A stretch of 64,000 nucleotides of DNA from the NCBI GenBank assembly GCA_023974075.1, contig JAMFTG010000673.1, positions 30,813-94,812 on the forward strand, given 5' to 3'. Numbering within the stretch: the stretch's first letter is position 1; every line of letters starts with the position of its first letter. Under the pieces are notes generated by a model. It had not been told where the DNA came from. It ran no database searches and saw only the letters and a list, made by a program, of their open reading frames with translations. This stretch comes from Chaenocephalus aceratus (lineage: Eukaryota > Chordata > Actinopteri > Perciformes > Channichthyidae). This document shows, one piece after another, positions 24,361-36,269 of this stretch. A program made the position numbers and the translations under genes.

Positions 24361-25334
24361 GTTTTTAGATACGTGAGTCGTAAAAGAACATTTTAACCTT
24401 GGACAAATAAATAAAGCATTAGAAATGACGTCATGGTGGACCTCATCCTTCACCAGAACACGCAACATTTGTACCCGGGAATAGTGTTCAAAACCTGGGT
24501 ACATTAGTGTTAAGAGTCGGGCAAACTGTTTTAAATCGGGTGGAGAGGGAAGTGAATATTGCACTCATTCTTTTTGTTTTAAAATAGTGTACATTTCACT
24601 GCATAAACATTTGGTGTTATGGACATATTCGCATCAATACGGACGGATAAATTGCTATTTAGGCCAAATTTAATTCATCAAATGTACAAGAAGATAAAAA
24701 CAGCATATTCACTGCTGTTTGCAGGGTCTGGGACTCACAGGCACATATACAGAGATCCAAGGTGATGCACCTCGCTGTCTTACCCAGAGAACAGGGCTCT
24801 GATCAGGGCTAAAGTATTGTTAGAAACTGCTGAATCTGTTTAAATGCAGGCAGCAGAGTCACTGCTGTTAGCAGGGTATGAGACTCACAGACACACAGGT
24901 AGCCCCCATGGTAAATTCTCCTCTTCTTGCCCGCTATTCAAGCCTCACATGGCGGACTCCTGACTACCAGCAGACCCTCTAAACACCCACACATCCATAA
25001 CCACGGGCACCGTGAGTCCCCGGGCCCCCGCACATAAGTATACCCCCTCGGACTAAACCCAGCATCCAAACCCGCTAGAATCTCGGACGAAAATGTGTCC
25101 GAAATTCATCACTCATAAGTCCCCTGTCGACCCCTGGTCCGTTTATCTCTTCAAAATGTGAAAAAGTGGAAAAAAGCACATTCAGGACAAAGGTGTACAT
25201 CGGAGCCCGAATATGACACACTTTGATCAGTCAGAATAAGTCCCCTGTCGACCTGTTCCGACCAAGAGAGGGCTTAGGGTGCCCCGGAACCAGGCAGCAC
25301 CCCAGCTGGAACTGGGTGTGATGGTCAAAGAGGA
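24361..25334. other. Repeat-derived intergenic segment
   Basis: It holds sequences that recur at 28.6-29.35 and 32.93-33.06 kb (CCCGGGAATAGTGTTCAAAA, CACAGGCACATATACAGA). At 25258-25350 a short copy of the large inverted-repeat arm is visible (GCCCCGGAACCAGGCAG). No gene seen. Confidence 0.5.
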
Positions 25335-25895
25335 AAGAGTGATAGAATATCCCACACCACCCCGCTCCTCCGCTCCCTTCATTGGCTTCCGGGAACTGCT
25401 AGAATCCACTTCAAGACAATGGTACTTGCGTACCATGCTGCGAATGGATCTGGCCATTCCTACATCCAGGACATGGTTAAACGTACACCCCGGCACGTGC
25501 ACTCTGCTCTGCATCAACCAAACAGCTCGCTGCACCCGCACTGCGAGGGGGACCCAAGTTCCCATCAGCAAAAACACGTGGGTTTGCTATCCTGGCTCCA
25601 AGATGGTGGAATGAGCTCGCCATTGAAATCAGGACAGCAGGTAGCTTACACACCTTCCGGCGCAGACTGAAAACTCATCTCTTTCGACTCCACTTCCAGC
25701 GATAGAATTATTAACAAAGCACTTATATACTAATAAAGGACTGGCTTATCTAAAGCCAGTTGAGTAGCACTTGAAATGTTTTGGCTCTATGAAACCTGAT
25801 GTACTTTATGATTCTCTTTTCTTCAAGGTTGTATTTTGTTGGTGGAACGCACTAATTGTCAGTCGCTTTGGATAAAAGCGTCAGCTAAATTCAAT
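25335..25895 (+). mobile_element. L2-like LINE, 3' end fragment
   Basis: Frameshifted pieces of the L2-clade RT C-terminus are visible: LRSLHWLP near 25364, then FAILAPRWWNELAIEIRTAG and TFRRRLKTHLFRLHF ending at a TAG near 25704. The 3' part ends with CAGTCGCTTTGGATAAAAGC followed by a GTCAGCTAAA-type tail at 25859-25895. The 5' portion is missing. The tail is the one borrowed by the SINEs in this window. Confidence 0.75.
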
Positions 25896-25939
25896 GTAAT
25901 GTGTGTATGTGTGTGTGTATATATATACACATGCCCCAA

Positions 25940-26012
25940 CGCGGGGATGGTGATGGCAGCATTGGGTCCGATGCATCAATTCATGGTGCCCCGACCAAGA
26001 GAGGGCATAGGG
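25940..26012. repeat. Outer part of inverted-repeat arm (left)
   Basis: ATTGGGTCCGATGCATCAAT followed by TCATGGTGCCCCGACC is the inverse of 37380-37450. The arm is cut here by the hAT at 26013 and continues at 27277. Confidence 0.7.
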
Positions 26013-27276
26013 CAGGGGTACTCAAATACAAATCTTAAAGGTCCAAAATAAATGTTTCAATAAGACAAAGGTCCGTTTATTACGGTCATTCAAACTTTTA
26101 AACAATTGCAACAAGATTCTTAACACGAGGTTGCAAAAACAAAAATAATCTGTATGCAGCAGTTTTCATTGTTATTGTGTCTGTGCTTGACCCCTCAGAG
26201 TCGCAGTGTAAGAGCTGCAGTTATTAATAAAGGCAGCTGCACCCTCTTTCATTCAGCATTCCCATTATTGCTTTATAAATGTCTTGCCCCTTGTGTGTCC
26301 ATCGGGGTTCGTCAGGCCCAACACATCTTCAACAAACTCCCCCTTTGCCTCATCATAACATTGTCAGCGGTGTCAGTGGACTCATCCACAGCTAAGGAAA
26401 TGCACTGTGCATTTTGTATTCCATCACAAAGCTAATGAATCAAATCACCAGCCAGTATGTATGTTCCTCTGGTTGCTGTGGAATCTGAGAGGGGATTTGC
26501 TTGATCTGACCTGTTATGTTCTCTTCCTGTTTGCCTTCAACCTGGTCTCCATCACTTCAGTCATGCATTCTTTTATACTTCAGTTATTATCCAGTGGAAA
26601 GTCCTTATCTGCTGGCCTAGTTCAATCAAAGTGGTTACTTTTGTTTGGCTGGGCAGTGTAGTTTTACACACCGTCTTATTTGACTTCCTCAGGACTTAAA
26701 ACAGTTTTTTGGGGGCAGACCCCCTCAAAGAAAAAAATATATTTACACACGTAAGGTCATCATCTCATCCGTGAGCAGAGCATCAAGTTGACGTGTATTA
26801 CAGCTGAATGCGGCGATTACCATCTTGTTCAGCAAAACGCCTCACAGACTGATTCAGATCAACAGCTTTAGTGCGTTTTGATTCAATGCTGAGTACAGCC
26901 AAACTGACAGTCTCTTCTCTGTCAGTGTAGACCGCAAATACCTCATTCCTTCAGTGCTTGGGTCCGAATGCTTCTCGTTTTGCCCCGTCCCGTTCAAATG
27001 AAATCGCCGCCAATCATATGTCCATGCTCGCGCCAGGACCGGGGGAGGGGTTACATGACGTGCATCGTGTGCTGCATTCACTTGCACTCGGACATTAGAG
27101 ACTTTCTCTCATAAATGTCCGATGAGCGCTGTTTGCAGTCTATGGACATAGCGGATCATTTTGACTCGTTGCGTTTTGGCGATGTCTCGCAGATAACACA
27201 GATAATACATATGAAAAGTATAACTTGCTCAGAGTCCAGAGACAGTTGTGGTTCGGTCCGGATTTGAGGATGCCTG
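26013..27276. mobile_element. hAT element with 8-bp target duplication
   Basis: Ends: CAGGGGTACTCAAATACAAA at left and GGATGCCTG at right, whose complement CAGGCATCCTCAAA is the matching hAT terminus. Flanks are GCATAGGG (26005-26012) and GCTTAGGG (27277-27284), an 8-bp duplication with one mismatch. On minus at about 26320-26440 a transposase fragment reads CISLAVDESTDTADN, typical of the catalytic region of hAT transposases, followed by a stop. Non-functional. Confidence 0.8.
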
Positions 27277-28520
27277 GCTTAGGGTGTCCCGGAACCAGGC
27301 AGCAGCCCAGCAGGAAACAGGTTTTATGGTCAAAGGAGGAAAGAATAATAGAACCGGGGTAAAGCAAAGAAAGGGTCCGACAATAGTGACTTGTGAGGCG
27401 GCCAGAGAGTCTGTCATCTCTCGGTCTTATCCTCCAGGCAACGCGGTGGCCAGAACTGGGTGAAACTGAGCAAAAAGTTAAAAAAATAAGTTCAAATTCA
27501 TCCATCAAAAAATGCTTGAAAATGAAAGAATGTATCCGAAAATAGTGACTTGTGAGGCGGCCAGAGAGTCTATCATCTCTCGGTGCTATCATCCAGGGGT
27601 AAATATTTATTAGAACCAGGGTGGGGGGTCCGAGCCATCTTCAGTCCGTGTTAGGTGCATGATTTTGCAGAGTTCAGTGTTCACTTCCCCTTGCATTCCT
27701 CCAGAGTCACATTTCTCAGAGTAAAGTTTTTTGAGAACCAGGCAAAACAGGTCAAAATGAAAAAATGTATCTGAAAATAGTGCCTCATAATGCGTGTAGA
27801 GTACCATGTCAACTCCCCTTACATTCCTCCAGAGTCACAATAAAGTATTTTGAAAACCAGGAAAAACGGGTCAAAATGTGAAAAAGTATCCGAAAATAGT
27901 GCCTCATAATGCGGATAGAGTCCCGAGTCAACTCCCCTTACATTCCTCCAGAGGTACATTTGTAAAGTTAAAGTTCTGAGTGAACCCAGAAACCGGGTTT
28001 ACGATTTCGTGCAGACGGCAGTCCGAAATGTATGGATGAATATTTTTGACGGAGAAGGGGAAATGAAGCCCCGGACACTTTTCCACTTCTCCGTTGCAAC
28101 TTACAACGGAGAAGGGGAAAAACCGTCCCGAAGAGCCAAAGGGTTGAGCTTTTCAGAGCCCCTTCTCCCGTTGGCAATTTTTTAAAACTTCATCTTTGAT
28201 TATTTTAAGATATAATTAACCATTTGCTTCACTTGTTTCTTCTTTCCACGAGTGGGGGCGCATGGCAGGCCGCCTATAAGCACCCACATTTGGCCTGCAA
28301 CCTCCAGGATTTGTGGGCTAAGCTCCATAAACTGACAAAATCACCCAGAAGTGTCACTTTTCTAGCCCAAAAATATATAATACAAATACATTTAAATAGT
28401 AAAAGGTACAATTTTGCTCCGAATTACGCGGAATTTGATTTATATAGCCCCATGATGGTGATTATAAATCATTTTCATGGAAAGAAGTGTTTAAAACGCC
28501 TGATTAAAGCAGAGTATGTG
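27277..28520. repeat. Left arm of a large inverted repeat
   Basis: Inverse of 36270-37390 over about 1.1-1.2 kb, seen from matched blocks such as CCGGAACCAGGCAG, CGGACACTTTTCCACT and TTTGTGGGCTAAGCTCCATAA. Within it (about 27640-27970) a unit of about 120 bp containing ACATTCCTCCAGAG and a CCGAAAATAGTGCCTCATAA segment repeats about three times. The arms enclose about 7.7 kb. Confidence 0.7.
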
Positions 28521-28599
28521 CATTGTTTCAGGGAACCATATTAATGATAGAATAAATGCATTTAAATGCAACAATAATGATTTTAAATCATTTTAGGGG

Positions 28600-28875
28600 G
28601 AAAGTGGTATAAATAGAGACAGCGTGTACCCAGAGAGCTGCATGCATCACCTGGCTTTTCAACCCAGGAATAAGTGTTTGAAACGTCGGGAAAAGTGCTG
28701 TAAATAGAGACAGAGTGTACCCAGAGAGCAGCATGCAGCACCTGGCTTTCCAACACAGGAATAAGTGTTTTAAAACGTTGGGAAAAGTGCTGTAAATAGA
28801 GACAGAGTGTACACAGAGAGCAGGAGGCAGAACCTGGCTTTTCAACCCAGGAAATAGTGTTTGAAAACTCGGCAA
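28600..28875. repeat. Tandem repeat, about 105-bp unit, three copies
   Basis: Units share GTGCTGTAAATAGAGACAGA, then GTGTACCCAGAGAGC and CACCTGGCTTTCC. The reading frame on minus is repetitive and not a gene. Confidence 0.75.
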
Positions 28876-29382
28876 AATTCCGAGACTGACTGTTAAAAGA
28901 CGAGTAAACTGTTTATATTCAACAGGAGAGGGTCATGCACTTCTTCCCCAGAGAACAGGGCTGCAAACCTAATTAAGTGAGAGTTAAAAGTAGATTAAAC
29001 TGTTTTAATTCAACAGGAGAGGGTCATTCACTCATTATTGTTGTTTTTAGACAGTGTACATTTTACTGCATTAACATTCGGTGTTATGACCATATACATG
29101 TCAGTATGGACCGGAAACTGTCCATTTAGTCCAAATTTAAGTCATCAAATGTACAAGAAGATAAAAACAGCAGAGTCACTGCTGTTAGCAGGGTCTGGGA
29201 CTCACAGGCACATATACAGATATCCAGGGTGATGCACATAACTTTTTAAGCCAGGAATAGTGTTCTAAACATGGGTACATTGGTGGTAAAACTTGGAGGA
29301 CCTGTTTTAATTCAGAACAAAGACAACCAAGGTGAAAACATAACATTTGTACCCGGGAATAGTGTTCAAAAATATCGGTACA
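28876..29382. other. Repeat-derived flank of the RTE LINE
   Basis: Carries ACAGGCACATATACAGA and CCAGGAATAGTGTTCTAAAC, which recur at 24.7 and 32.93 kb. No gene. Confidence 0.5.
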
Positions 29383-32061
29383 TTAGGGTCCCTACGCCTG
29401 CGGGTTATGGGGGGGAAAACTCTGACTGTTGTGTGTGCTTATGCACCCAACAGCAGTTCAGAGTATTCGGCCTTCTTGGAGACCCTGGAAAGAGTCCTGT
29501 ATGGGGCTCCTGAAGGGGACTCCTTAGTCTTGCTGGGAGACTTCAACGCACATGTGGGCAATGATGGAGACACTTGGAGGGGCGTGATTGGGAGGAACGG
29601 CCCCCCTGATCTGAACCGGAGTGGTGGTTTGTTACTGGACTTCTGTGCTAGTCATGGATTGGCCATAACAGACACCATGTTCGAACATAAGGATGCTCAT
29701 AAGTGTACGTGGTACCAGAGCACCCTAGGCAGAAGGTCCATGATCGATTTCGTTATCGTATCATCGGAGCTGAGGCCGTATGTTTTGGACACTCGGGTAA
29801 AGAGAGGGGCGGAGTTGTCAACTGATCACCATCTGGTGGTGAGTTGGGTCGAGTGGCGGGGGAAGCCTCTGGATAGACCTGGTAAGCCCAAACGTGTAGT
29901 TCGGGTGAACTGGGAACGTCTGGAGGAGGCCCAAGTTCAGGAGGCCTTCAACTCACACCTCCGGCGGAGCTTTTCGGGCATTCCTGTGGAGGTTGGGGAC
30001 ATTGAACCAGAGTGGTCGGTGTTCAAAGCCTCTATTGCCGAAGCCGCGGTGGGGAGCTGTGGTCTCAAGGTCCTAGGTGCCTCAAGGGGCAGTAACCCTC
30101 GAACCTCCTGGTGGACACCGGTGGTCAGGGAAGCCGTCCGACTGAAGAAGGAGGCCTTCAGGGATTTGTTATCCCGGGGGACTCCCGAGGCAGTTGCAAG
30201 GTACCGACAGGCCCGAAGGGCAGCAGCCTCATCCGTGGCCGAGGCAAAGCAGCGGGTGTGGGAGAAGTTTGGAGAAGACATGGAGAAGGACTTTCGGGCG
30301 GCACCAAAGTTGTTCTGGAAAACTGTCCGACACCTCAGGAGGGGGAAGCAGGGAACCATCCAAGCTGTGTACAGTAAGGATGGGACGTTGTTGACCTCAA
30401 CTGATGGAGTGTTGGGGCGTTGGAAGGAACACTTTGAGGAACTCCTGAACCCGACAACTCCGCCCTCTATGTTAGAGGCAGAGCTGGAGTATGACGGGGG
30501 ATCAACACCAATCTCCCGGGGGGAGGTCACTGAGGTCGTCAAACAACTCCACAGTGGCAAAGCCCCGGGGGTGGATGAGATCCGCCCGGAAATGCTGAAG
30601 GCTCTGGGTGTTGAGGGACTGTCATGGTTGACACGTCTCATCAACGTTGCGTGGAAGTCGGAAACAGTACCGAAGGAGTGGCAGACCGGGGTGGTGGTCC
30701 CCCTTTTCAAAAAGGGGGATCAGAGGGTGTGTGCCAATTACAGAGGCATCACACTACTCAGCCTCCCCGGGAAAGTTTACTCCAAGGTACTTGAAAGGAG
30801 GGTCAGGCCGATTGTCGAACCTCAGATTGAGGAGGAACAATGCGGATTCCGTCCTGGTCATGGAACGACGGATCAGCTTTTTACTCTCGCAAGGATCCTG
30901 GAGGGGGCCTGGGAGTACGCTTATCCGGTCTACATGTGTTTTGTAGACTTGGAGAAGGCGTATGACCGGGTTCCCAGGGAGTTACTGTGGGAGGTGCTGC
31001 GGGAGTATGGGGTGAGGGGGTCTCTACTCAGGGCCATCCAATCTCTGTACTCCCAAAGCGAGAGCTGTGTCCGGGTCCTCGGCAGTAAGTCCGACCCATT
31101 TCCGGTGAGGGTTGGCCTCCGCCACGGCTGCGCTTTGTCACCAATCCTGTTTGTAATATACATGGATAGGATTTCGAGGCGTAGTCGTGGGGGGGGGGGG
31201 GGGGTCTGCAGTTCGGTGGACTAAGGATTGCACCACTGCTTTTTGCAGATGATGTGGTTCTGATGGCTTCATCGGTCTGCGACCTTCAGCACTCACTGGA
31301 TCGGTTCGCAACCGAGTGTGAAGCGGCTGGGATGAGGATCAGCACCTCCAAATCTGAGGCCATGTTTCTCAGCAGGAAACCGATGGACTGTCCACTCCAA
31401 GTAGGGAATGAGTCCTTACCCCAAGTGAAGGAGTTCAAGTATCTCGGGGTCTTGTTCTCGAGTGAGGGAACAATGGAGCGTGAGATGGGCGGGAGAATCG
31501 GAGCAGCGGGAGCGGTATTGCAGTCGCTTTACCGCACCGTTGTGACGAAAAGGAAGCTGAGCCAGAAGGCAAAGCTCTCTGTCTACCGGGCCATTTTCGT
31601 TCCTACCCTCACCTATGGTCATGAAGGATGGGTCATGACCGAAAGAACGAGATCGCGGATACAAGCGGCCGAGATGGGTTTCCTCCGCCGGGTGGCTGGT
31701 GTCTCCCTTAGAGATAAGGTGAGAAGTTCGGTCATCAGGGAGGGACTCGGAGTTGAGCCGCTCCTCCTTCGCGTCGAAAGAAGCCAGTTGAGGTGGTTCG
31801 GGCACCTAGTTAGGATGCCACCTGGGCGCCTCCCTAGGGAGGTGTTCCAGGCACGTCCAGCTGGGAAGAGACCAAGGGGTAGACCTAGGACCAGGTGGAG
31901 GGATTATATCTCTTCGCTGGCCTGGGAGCGCCTTGGGATCCCCCAGTCAGAGCTGGTTGATGTCGCCAGGGAAAAGAAAGTTTGGGGCTCTCTGCTGGAA
32001 CTGCTACCCCCGCGACCCGACCACGGATAAGCGGGAGAAGATGGATGGATGGATGGATGAA
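29383..32061 (+). mobile_element. RTE/Rex3-like LINE, 5'-truncated, one frameshift
   Basis: The first frame (to 31224) covers the C-terminal part of the endonuclease ([46 protein letters not shown]) and the reverse transcriptase up to [14 protein letters not shown] and [20 protein letters not shown]. At the G homopolymer around 31191-31204 the frame shifts; the second frame runs to 32030 and carries FADDVVLMASS, the YADD-type catalytic box, then the C-terminal region (TYGHEGWVMTERTRSRIQ, QLRWFGHLVRM). It ends with a GATG-repeat tail (about 32042-32060) as in RTE/Rex3. The N-terminal endonuclease half is missing. The frameshift may be an assembly error, but the truncation alone makes it inactive. 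Confidence 0.88.
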
Positions 32062-32925
32062 CTGTACTGTACTAGTACCTAAGCAGCCAGCTTGACATTA
32101 GGACTTGCTTGTCATTGTATTTCCATGTTGTTTAAAGAAAGATGAACTTGTCCACATGGCTGCTGAAAGGGCAGATCTGCTGGCACTAGCAATGTCAATG
32201 TCTGTGGAGAAAACCCTCTCGCTAGGGACAGAGGTAGCAGACACAGCCAGGTAGCGCTTTGCTAACATGGCAACATAAGGATATTTGGCGTTTATAATAG
32301 CTTTGGCTCGGTCTGAAGTTTTTGCGAGTGGTGGAGGCTAAATGCTAGCGGGAGTTGGGTTTGCACTTCAGTCTTTTTTCTTTTGGTACCGGTTATATTC
32401 ACGTTCGGGTGATGCCTTTTCAAGAGTGTGCAAGTTTGATGTATTGCCAGCCGCGTAACCAATTTTAGTTGAACAATGCCGAAAAACAGCTTTGGTTCGG
32501 TCCACCTGTCTTTGTCCGTCATCCTTGTACGTAACTGCGAAACCAAAATGTTCCCAAACCGGAGACTTCAATGATGCTGGAGGATTTTCGAGCTCAACTT
32601 TATCTGCGTTCGCCATTAATTTTCGACAGTTCCTCAAATTACCGACTAAATTTGAACGCATCCCTCTGACCAGCTCTCATAGCATGCCCTCTCATCCAAT
32701 GAAATGACTTGCTCGCTCTATGACGCGATGAGCCCAATGGGAGCAAATTACTCTGAATGCTGCGATGCAGCACCTCAGATTACTTCCAAGAAGTTGTTCA
32801 CGTTCTCAATTTTTTACGTTTAACGTTATATTCGTTCGGTACACTTCGGTACACACGTATCCCGAACCGAAGGGCCCGTACCGAATAATTTCGGTACGGG
32901 TACGTGTACCGTTACACCGCTAACA
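32062..32925 (-). mobile_element. hAT remnant with BED zinc-finger fragment
   Basis: Read on minus from 32925, the end TAGCGGTGTAACGGTACACG is a hAT-type terminus. At 32661-32292 two overlapping frames encode the N-terminus of a ZBED-like transposase: SPVWEHFGFAVTYKDDGQ, then AVFRHCSTKI, then a NTSNLHT segment that continues with KRHHPN in the other frame. The finger has Phe where the first Cys is expected and a frameshift before the final His pair. The catalytic region and the far end are not seen. Confidence 0.65.
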
Positions 32926-33472
32926 GGCACATATACAGAGATCCAGGGTGATGCACATCACTTTTTAAGCCAGGAATAGTGTTCTAAACTTGGGTAATTT
33001 AGTGGTAAAACTCGGAGGAACTGTTTTAATTCAGGAGGAGAGAGTGTCATTAACTTTCACAGGGAGGAGCTGATCATTTAACACTGAATTATAGGCCACA
33101 ATATAGTGCATTGGTGTGAAAATGGAGAGATTTGGACAATGTCAAATATTTACTGACATCACAGGTCCAACGAACTTGGTATATTTGCACTTTGTACCCG
33201 TTGGAACACACCCACAAAGTTTGGGGGTTGTGCACCCTTGTTTACCATATTACAGTGTTTCTCGATTGCTAACACACTAAAATTATACATAAAGCACAAT
33301 TATTTTAACCGACACTCAAAGAGCAAAACATCGGCTCAAATCTCCAAAACTCTAAACACGTTTTCAGCTTTTCACACAATTTGCAAATCAACATGGCACT
33401 TTGGGCAAACCACTGCACACATTTCTCCACGTAAGACACAGGAATCTGACATGAAGTCATGTGTTAGCAGGT
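32926..33472. other. Repeat-derived intergenic segment
   Basis: Starts with another copy of the 29.2-kb repeat (CCAGGGTGATGCACATCAC). No gene seen. Confidence 0.5.
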
Positions 33473-33476
33473 TTAA

Positions 33477-35025
33477 CCTCTTAAGCCCTGAGCCTGTTTT
33501 TCAGGTTTCAGGCTCGAAAATGCTATGCCCAAAACAAATGACTATAACTTAACTTCTAAAAGGGTTATATGAATAATCTATTTTATAAAAGCAAGGTTAC
33601 ATCTGTGAGTTGGATGTAGAAGTGTCAGAATCAATATATATGTTTCTGTGTTGGAGTAAATTCAGATGGAACATAGTAAAAAAAGGTAAATTCTTAACTC
33701 CGCCTAAAAAAAAACCCATTACTTATAGTGAAAACCACCCTTGAATGATGGTATGGTAGACTAAAAGCTTTAGGAATCCAAAGTAGAACATATAATAAGT
33801 ACCCTGTATCAAGATTGATGCAAAACAAGTTAAATGTGACCTTTTTAGAGAGGTTTAGCAAAAAGTAGTCCAGGCGGACTGACATTTGGGCACATTTTGG
33901 CACATTTTGATACCATCAGTGCCATTTGACCTTTTTCAGGTACCATACTGTAAAAATAATTGTATTATCACTATAGGTAATCATTCCATCAATACAAGTG
34001 TTTTTATAAAAAAAAAATGGTGTGTGTGTGTGTGTGTGTGGACTTTGCCACAGTCCTTACATGTTTATCACCCGACTAACACTTATAGGAAGGTTTACTT
34101 AGACAATAACAATTAGGAAACATAGGATAAATGTGTCTCCAACAGGAGCAGATTTATTAAAAAAATAACACACTAAAAAACTACACTAAAACCGAAATAA
34201 CACCACAAGCATTTTTTTTGTAAACACTGGCAAAAAAGAAAAAAAGTCGACAACCTGAATGTGTTTAGTGTTTTTGAATTGAGGCACCAGGCACTTAGTG
34301 CAGTAGATAGGTCTTCACCGCTGTGAGCACCTCCTGAGTGCGGTGGCATATTCCCCATAATACTTGGGAATGCATACGAGTGATGATGGGGGGAGTGGTG
34401 GTGGTGCTGCAGGGACTTCACCCCTCGTGTCTGCAGCAAGCTGATCCCTGAAGGACTTCTGGGTGTGTGGCTTCATCCTGCCGGGGTCACCCATCATCTT
34501 GTGCAGCTCCTTGTGGAGAAGGAAGCTGTTCATCACTGCAGTGTCCAAAAAATGGTAAAAACAAGTCTTATACCATTTCATGGTTTTGTGGTGAACGCTG
34601 TAGTACCCAATCAAAGCATCGGACACATCCACGCCACCCATGCTTTTGTTGTAGTCCACCACAGCGTCAGGAACGGTAACAATCTTAGTCTGCCACACAC
34701 TAGCCCGTTTCACTTTCCTCCTGACAGTCTGTCCACTGAATCAGAAGATGCAGAGGGAGGCTGAGTTAGTACTGGTGCAGACGTCTGGCGGCATAGCTTG
34801 GATGTCGATGGCTCTGGGGCAACTGTATGCTGATCTGATGCACGTCGTAGCTCGGATGAGGCAGATGTTGATGGCTGTGATCATGAAGCCATTTGATACT
34901 CGTCCTCATCACTGTGAAAACAAATGTGGAAAAAACAATTACTTTAATTACTTCACTGGCTTATTCTTTCAAAAATCTAACTCAAATCAGAAATAATTCC
35001 TCCATTTAGCGTGTGTGAAATAGCA

Positions 35026-35063
<38 letters not shown>

Positions 35064-36264
35064 TGATATACAATACAGCTTTATTTATAAACTGCTAATA
35101 GTCAATGTCTGTAGAACTACAAAACAGCATCCATTTGGCGTGTGTGAAATAACAGTATATACTGGGTTGATATACAATACAGCTTTATTTACATACTGCA
35201 GTGTTATAGTCACGAAATACAATTAATCTATTTATACGTTCACCAACATGATGTTCCCATTGTTTTAGTTTCTCACGGAACGATAACGCTACAACAACAA
35301 AGCGGCGTCCATGTTGTATTTTGCGAGTGTGGAATTACTATAGATTACACCAAATACACAACTAATAGATACAAACAGAGAGAGTACATACCTTTCCTGA
35401 AGTTCATAATCAAGGTCTGACTGTTCTGTTGCCTGCTGTTGTCTCTGTGTTCGTCGCTGTGTTGTCGCTTTGCTGTGTTCGTTGCTGCTCTGCTGGAGCA
35501 GTTGTGCGGCTGGCGGTGCTGCTAGTCTGTGCGTAAAGCAGCCGCTGCTGGCATTATTCATACTACGCAGGATCCTATCTCTGGAACCCATTGGTCGATT
35601 TGGGTGATTGACACCTTTTTGAAACTTTAGAGCCAATACAATGGAGGGAGAGTTAGTAAATCCCGCTTTTAACTTACGTCAAGGAGAGAGAGGCTTGCGT
35701 AAACAGCACATTAGACACCCTGAGCCCCAGACTGCAAAACTGTATACCTACTCTGCGGCCATGAATGTAATGATGGATTATCAACAACAATTCTAAAGTG
35801 ACAAAGAGACATTGGATTAACCTTGAGCAGCGTTTTTATTCCCTTGAACACGACTTTTGATCACAAAACAGCAACGGTAAGACATAATTATTGTTTTGGT
35901 TTAGAACACTGTTGTTGTTTTCTTGCTCTGTTCTGGCTGATAGCTCAGTGAGTTTGTGTCCTACAGTGATGATACTTATATCAAAATAATCTGCGGAGTA
36001 TCAGCTTTCAGCTGATATGTAGTTTGTGCAGAACATATTAAGTTTTAAAGATAATTTTTGCTAGTTAGCACCGGAAGTAGCGTCAGCCTGTTTTCACTAA
36101 GGGCTAATGCTAACGCTTCTTGTGAGACTTGTGTTTTGTTTCGGTAAAAATGGCTCATATCTTCATGTTGCTGAGTTGTTTCCCGTTATTTGAGTATAAG
36201 ACATTCATAGGTTTTTAAATATTAAGAAGCCCCCAGACGCTGTCTCCTGCAGCCGTTTAAGAGG
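33477..36264 (-). mobile_element. piggyBac-like element, internally deleted
   Basis: TTAA flanks both ends (33473-33476 and 36265-36268). Terminal repeats are CCTCTTAAGC at left and, inverted, CCTCTTAAAC at right. On minus, transposase pieces remain: an N-terminal exon (about 35636-35395, ending CTTCAGGAAAG before GTATGT), a second piece near 34915-34740 with one in-frame stop, and a C-terminal piece at 34713-34315 with the family signature YNKSMGGVDVSDALIGYYS and SFLLHKELHKM. The central catalytic part is deleted. A (TA)n run lies at 35023-35060. Confidence 0.8.
34315..34713 (-). pseudogene. piggyBac transposase C-terminal fragment (PGBD4-like)
   Basis: 132-codon frame with VVDYNKSMGGVDVSDALIGY, KTMKWYKTCFYHFLDTAVMN and a Pro-rich tail. 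This is the end of a DDE_Tnp_1_7 domain. The N-terminal two thirds, with most catalytic Asp residues, are absent from the adjoining sequence. No Cys-rich C-terminal finger is seen before the stop. Confidence 0.8.
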
Positions 36265-36269
36265 TTAAT

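Noticed and set aside
29937..30710. 257-codon open frame on minus
   Set aside because: It lies opposite the RTE reverse transcriptase frame and has no motif of its own.
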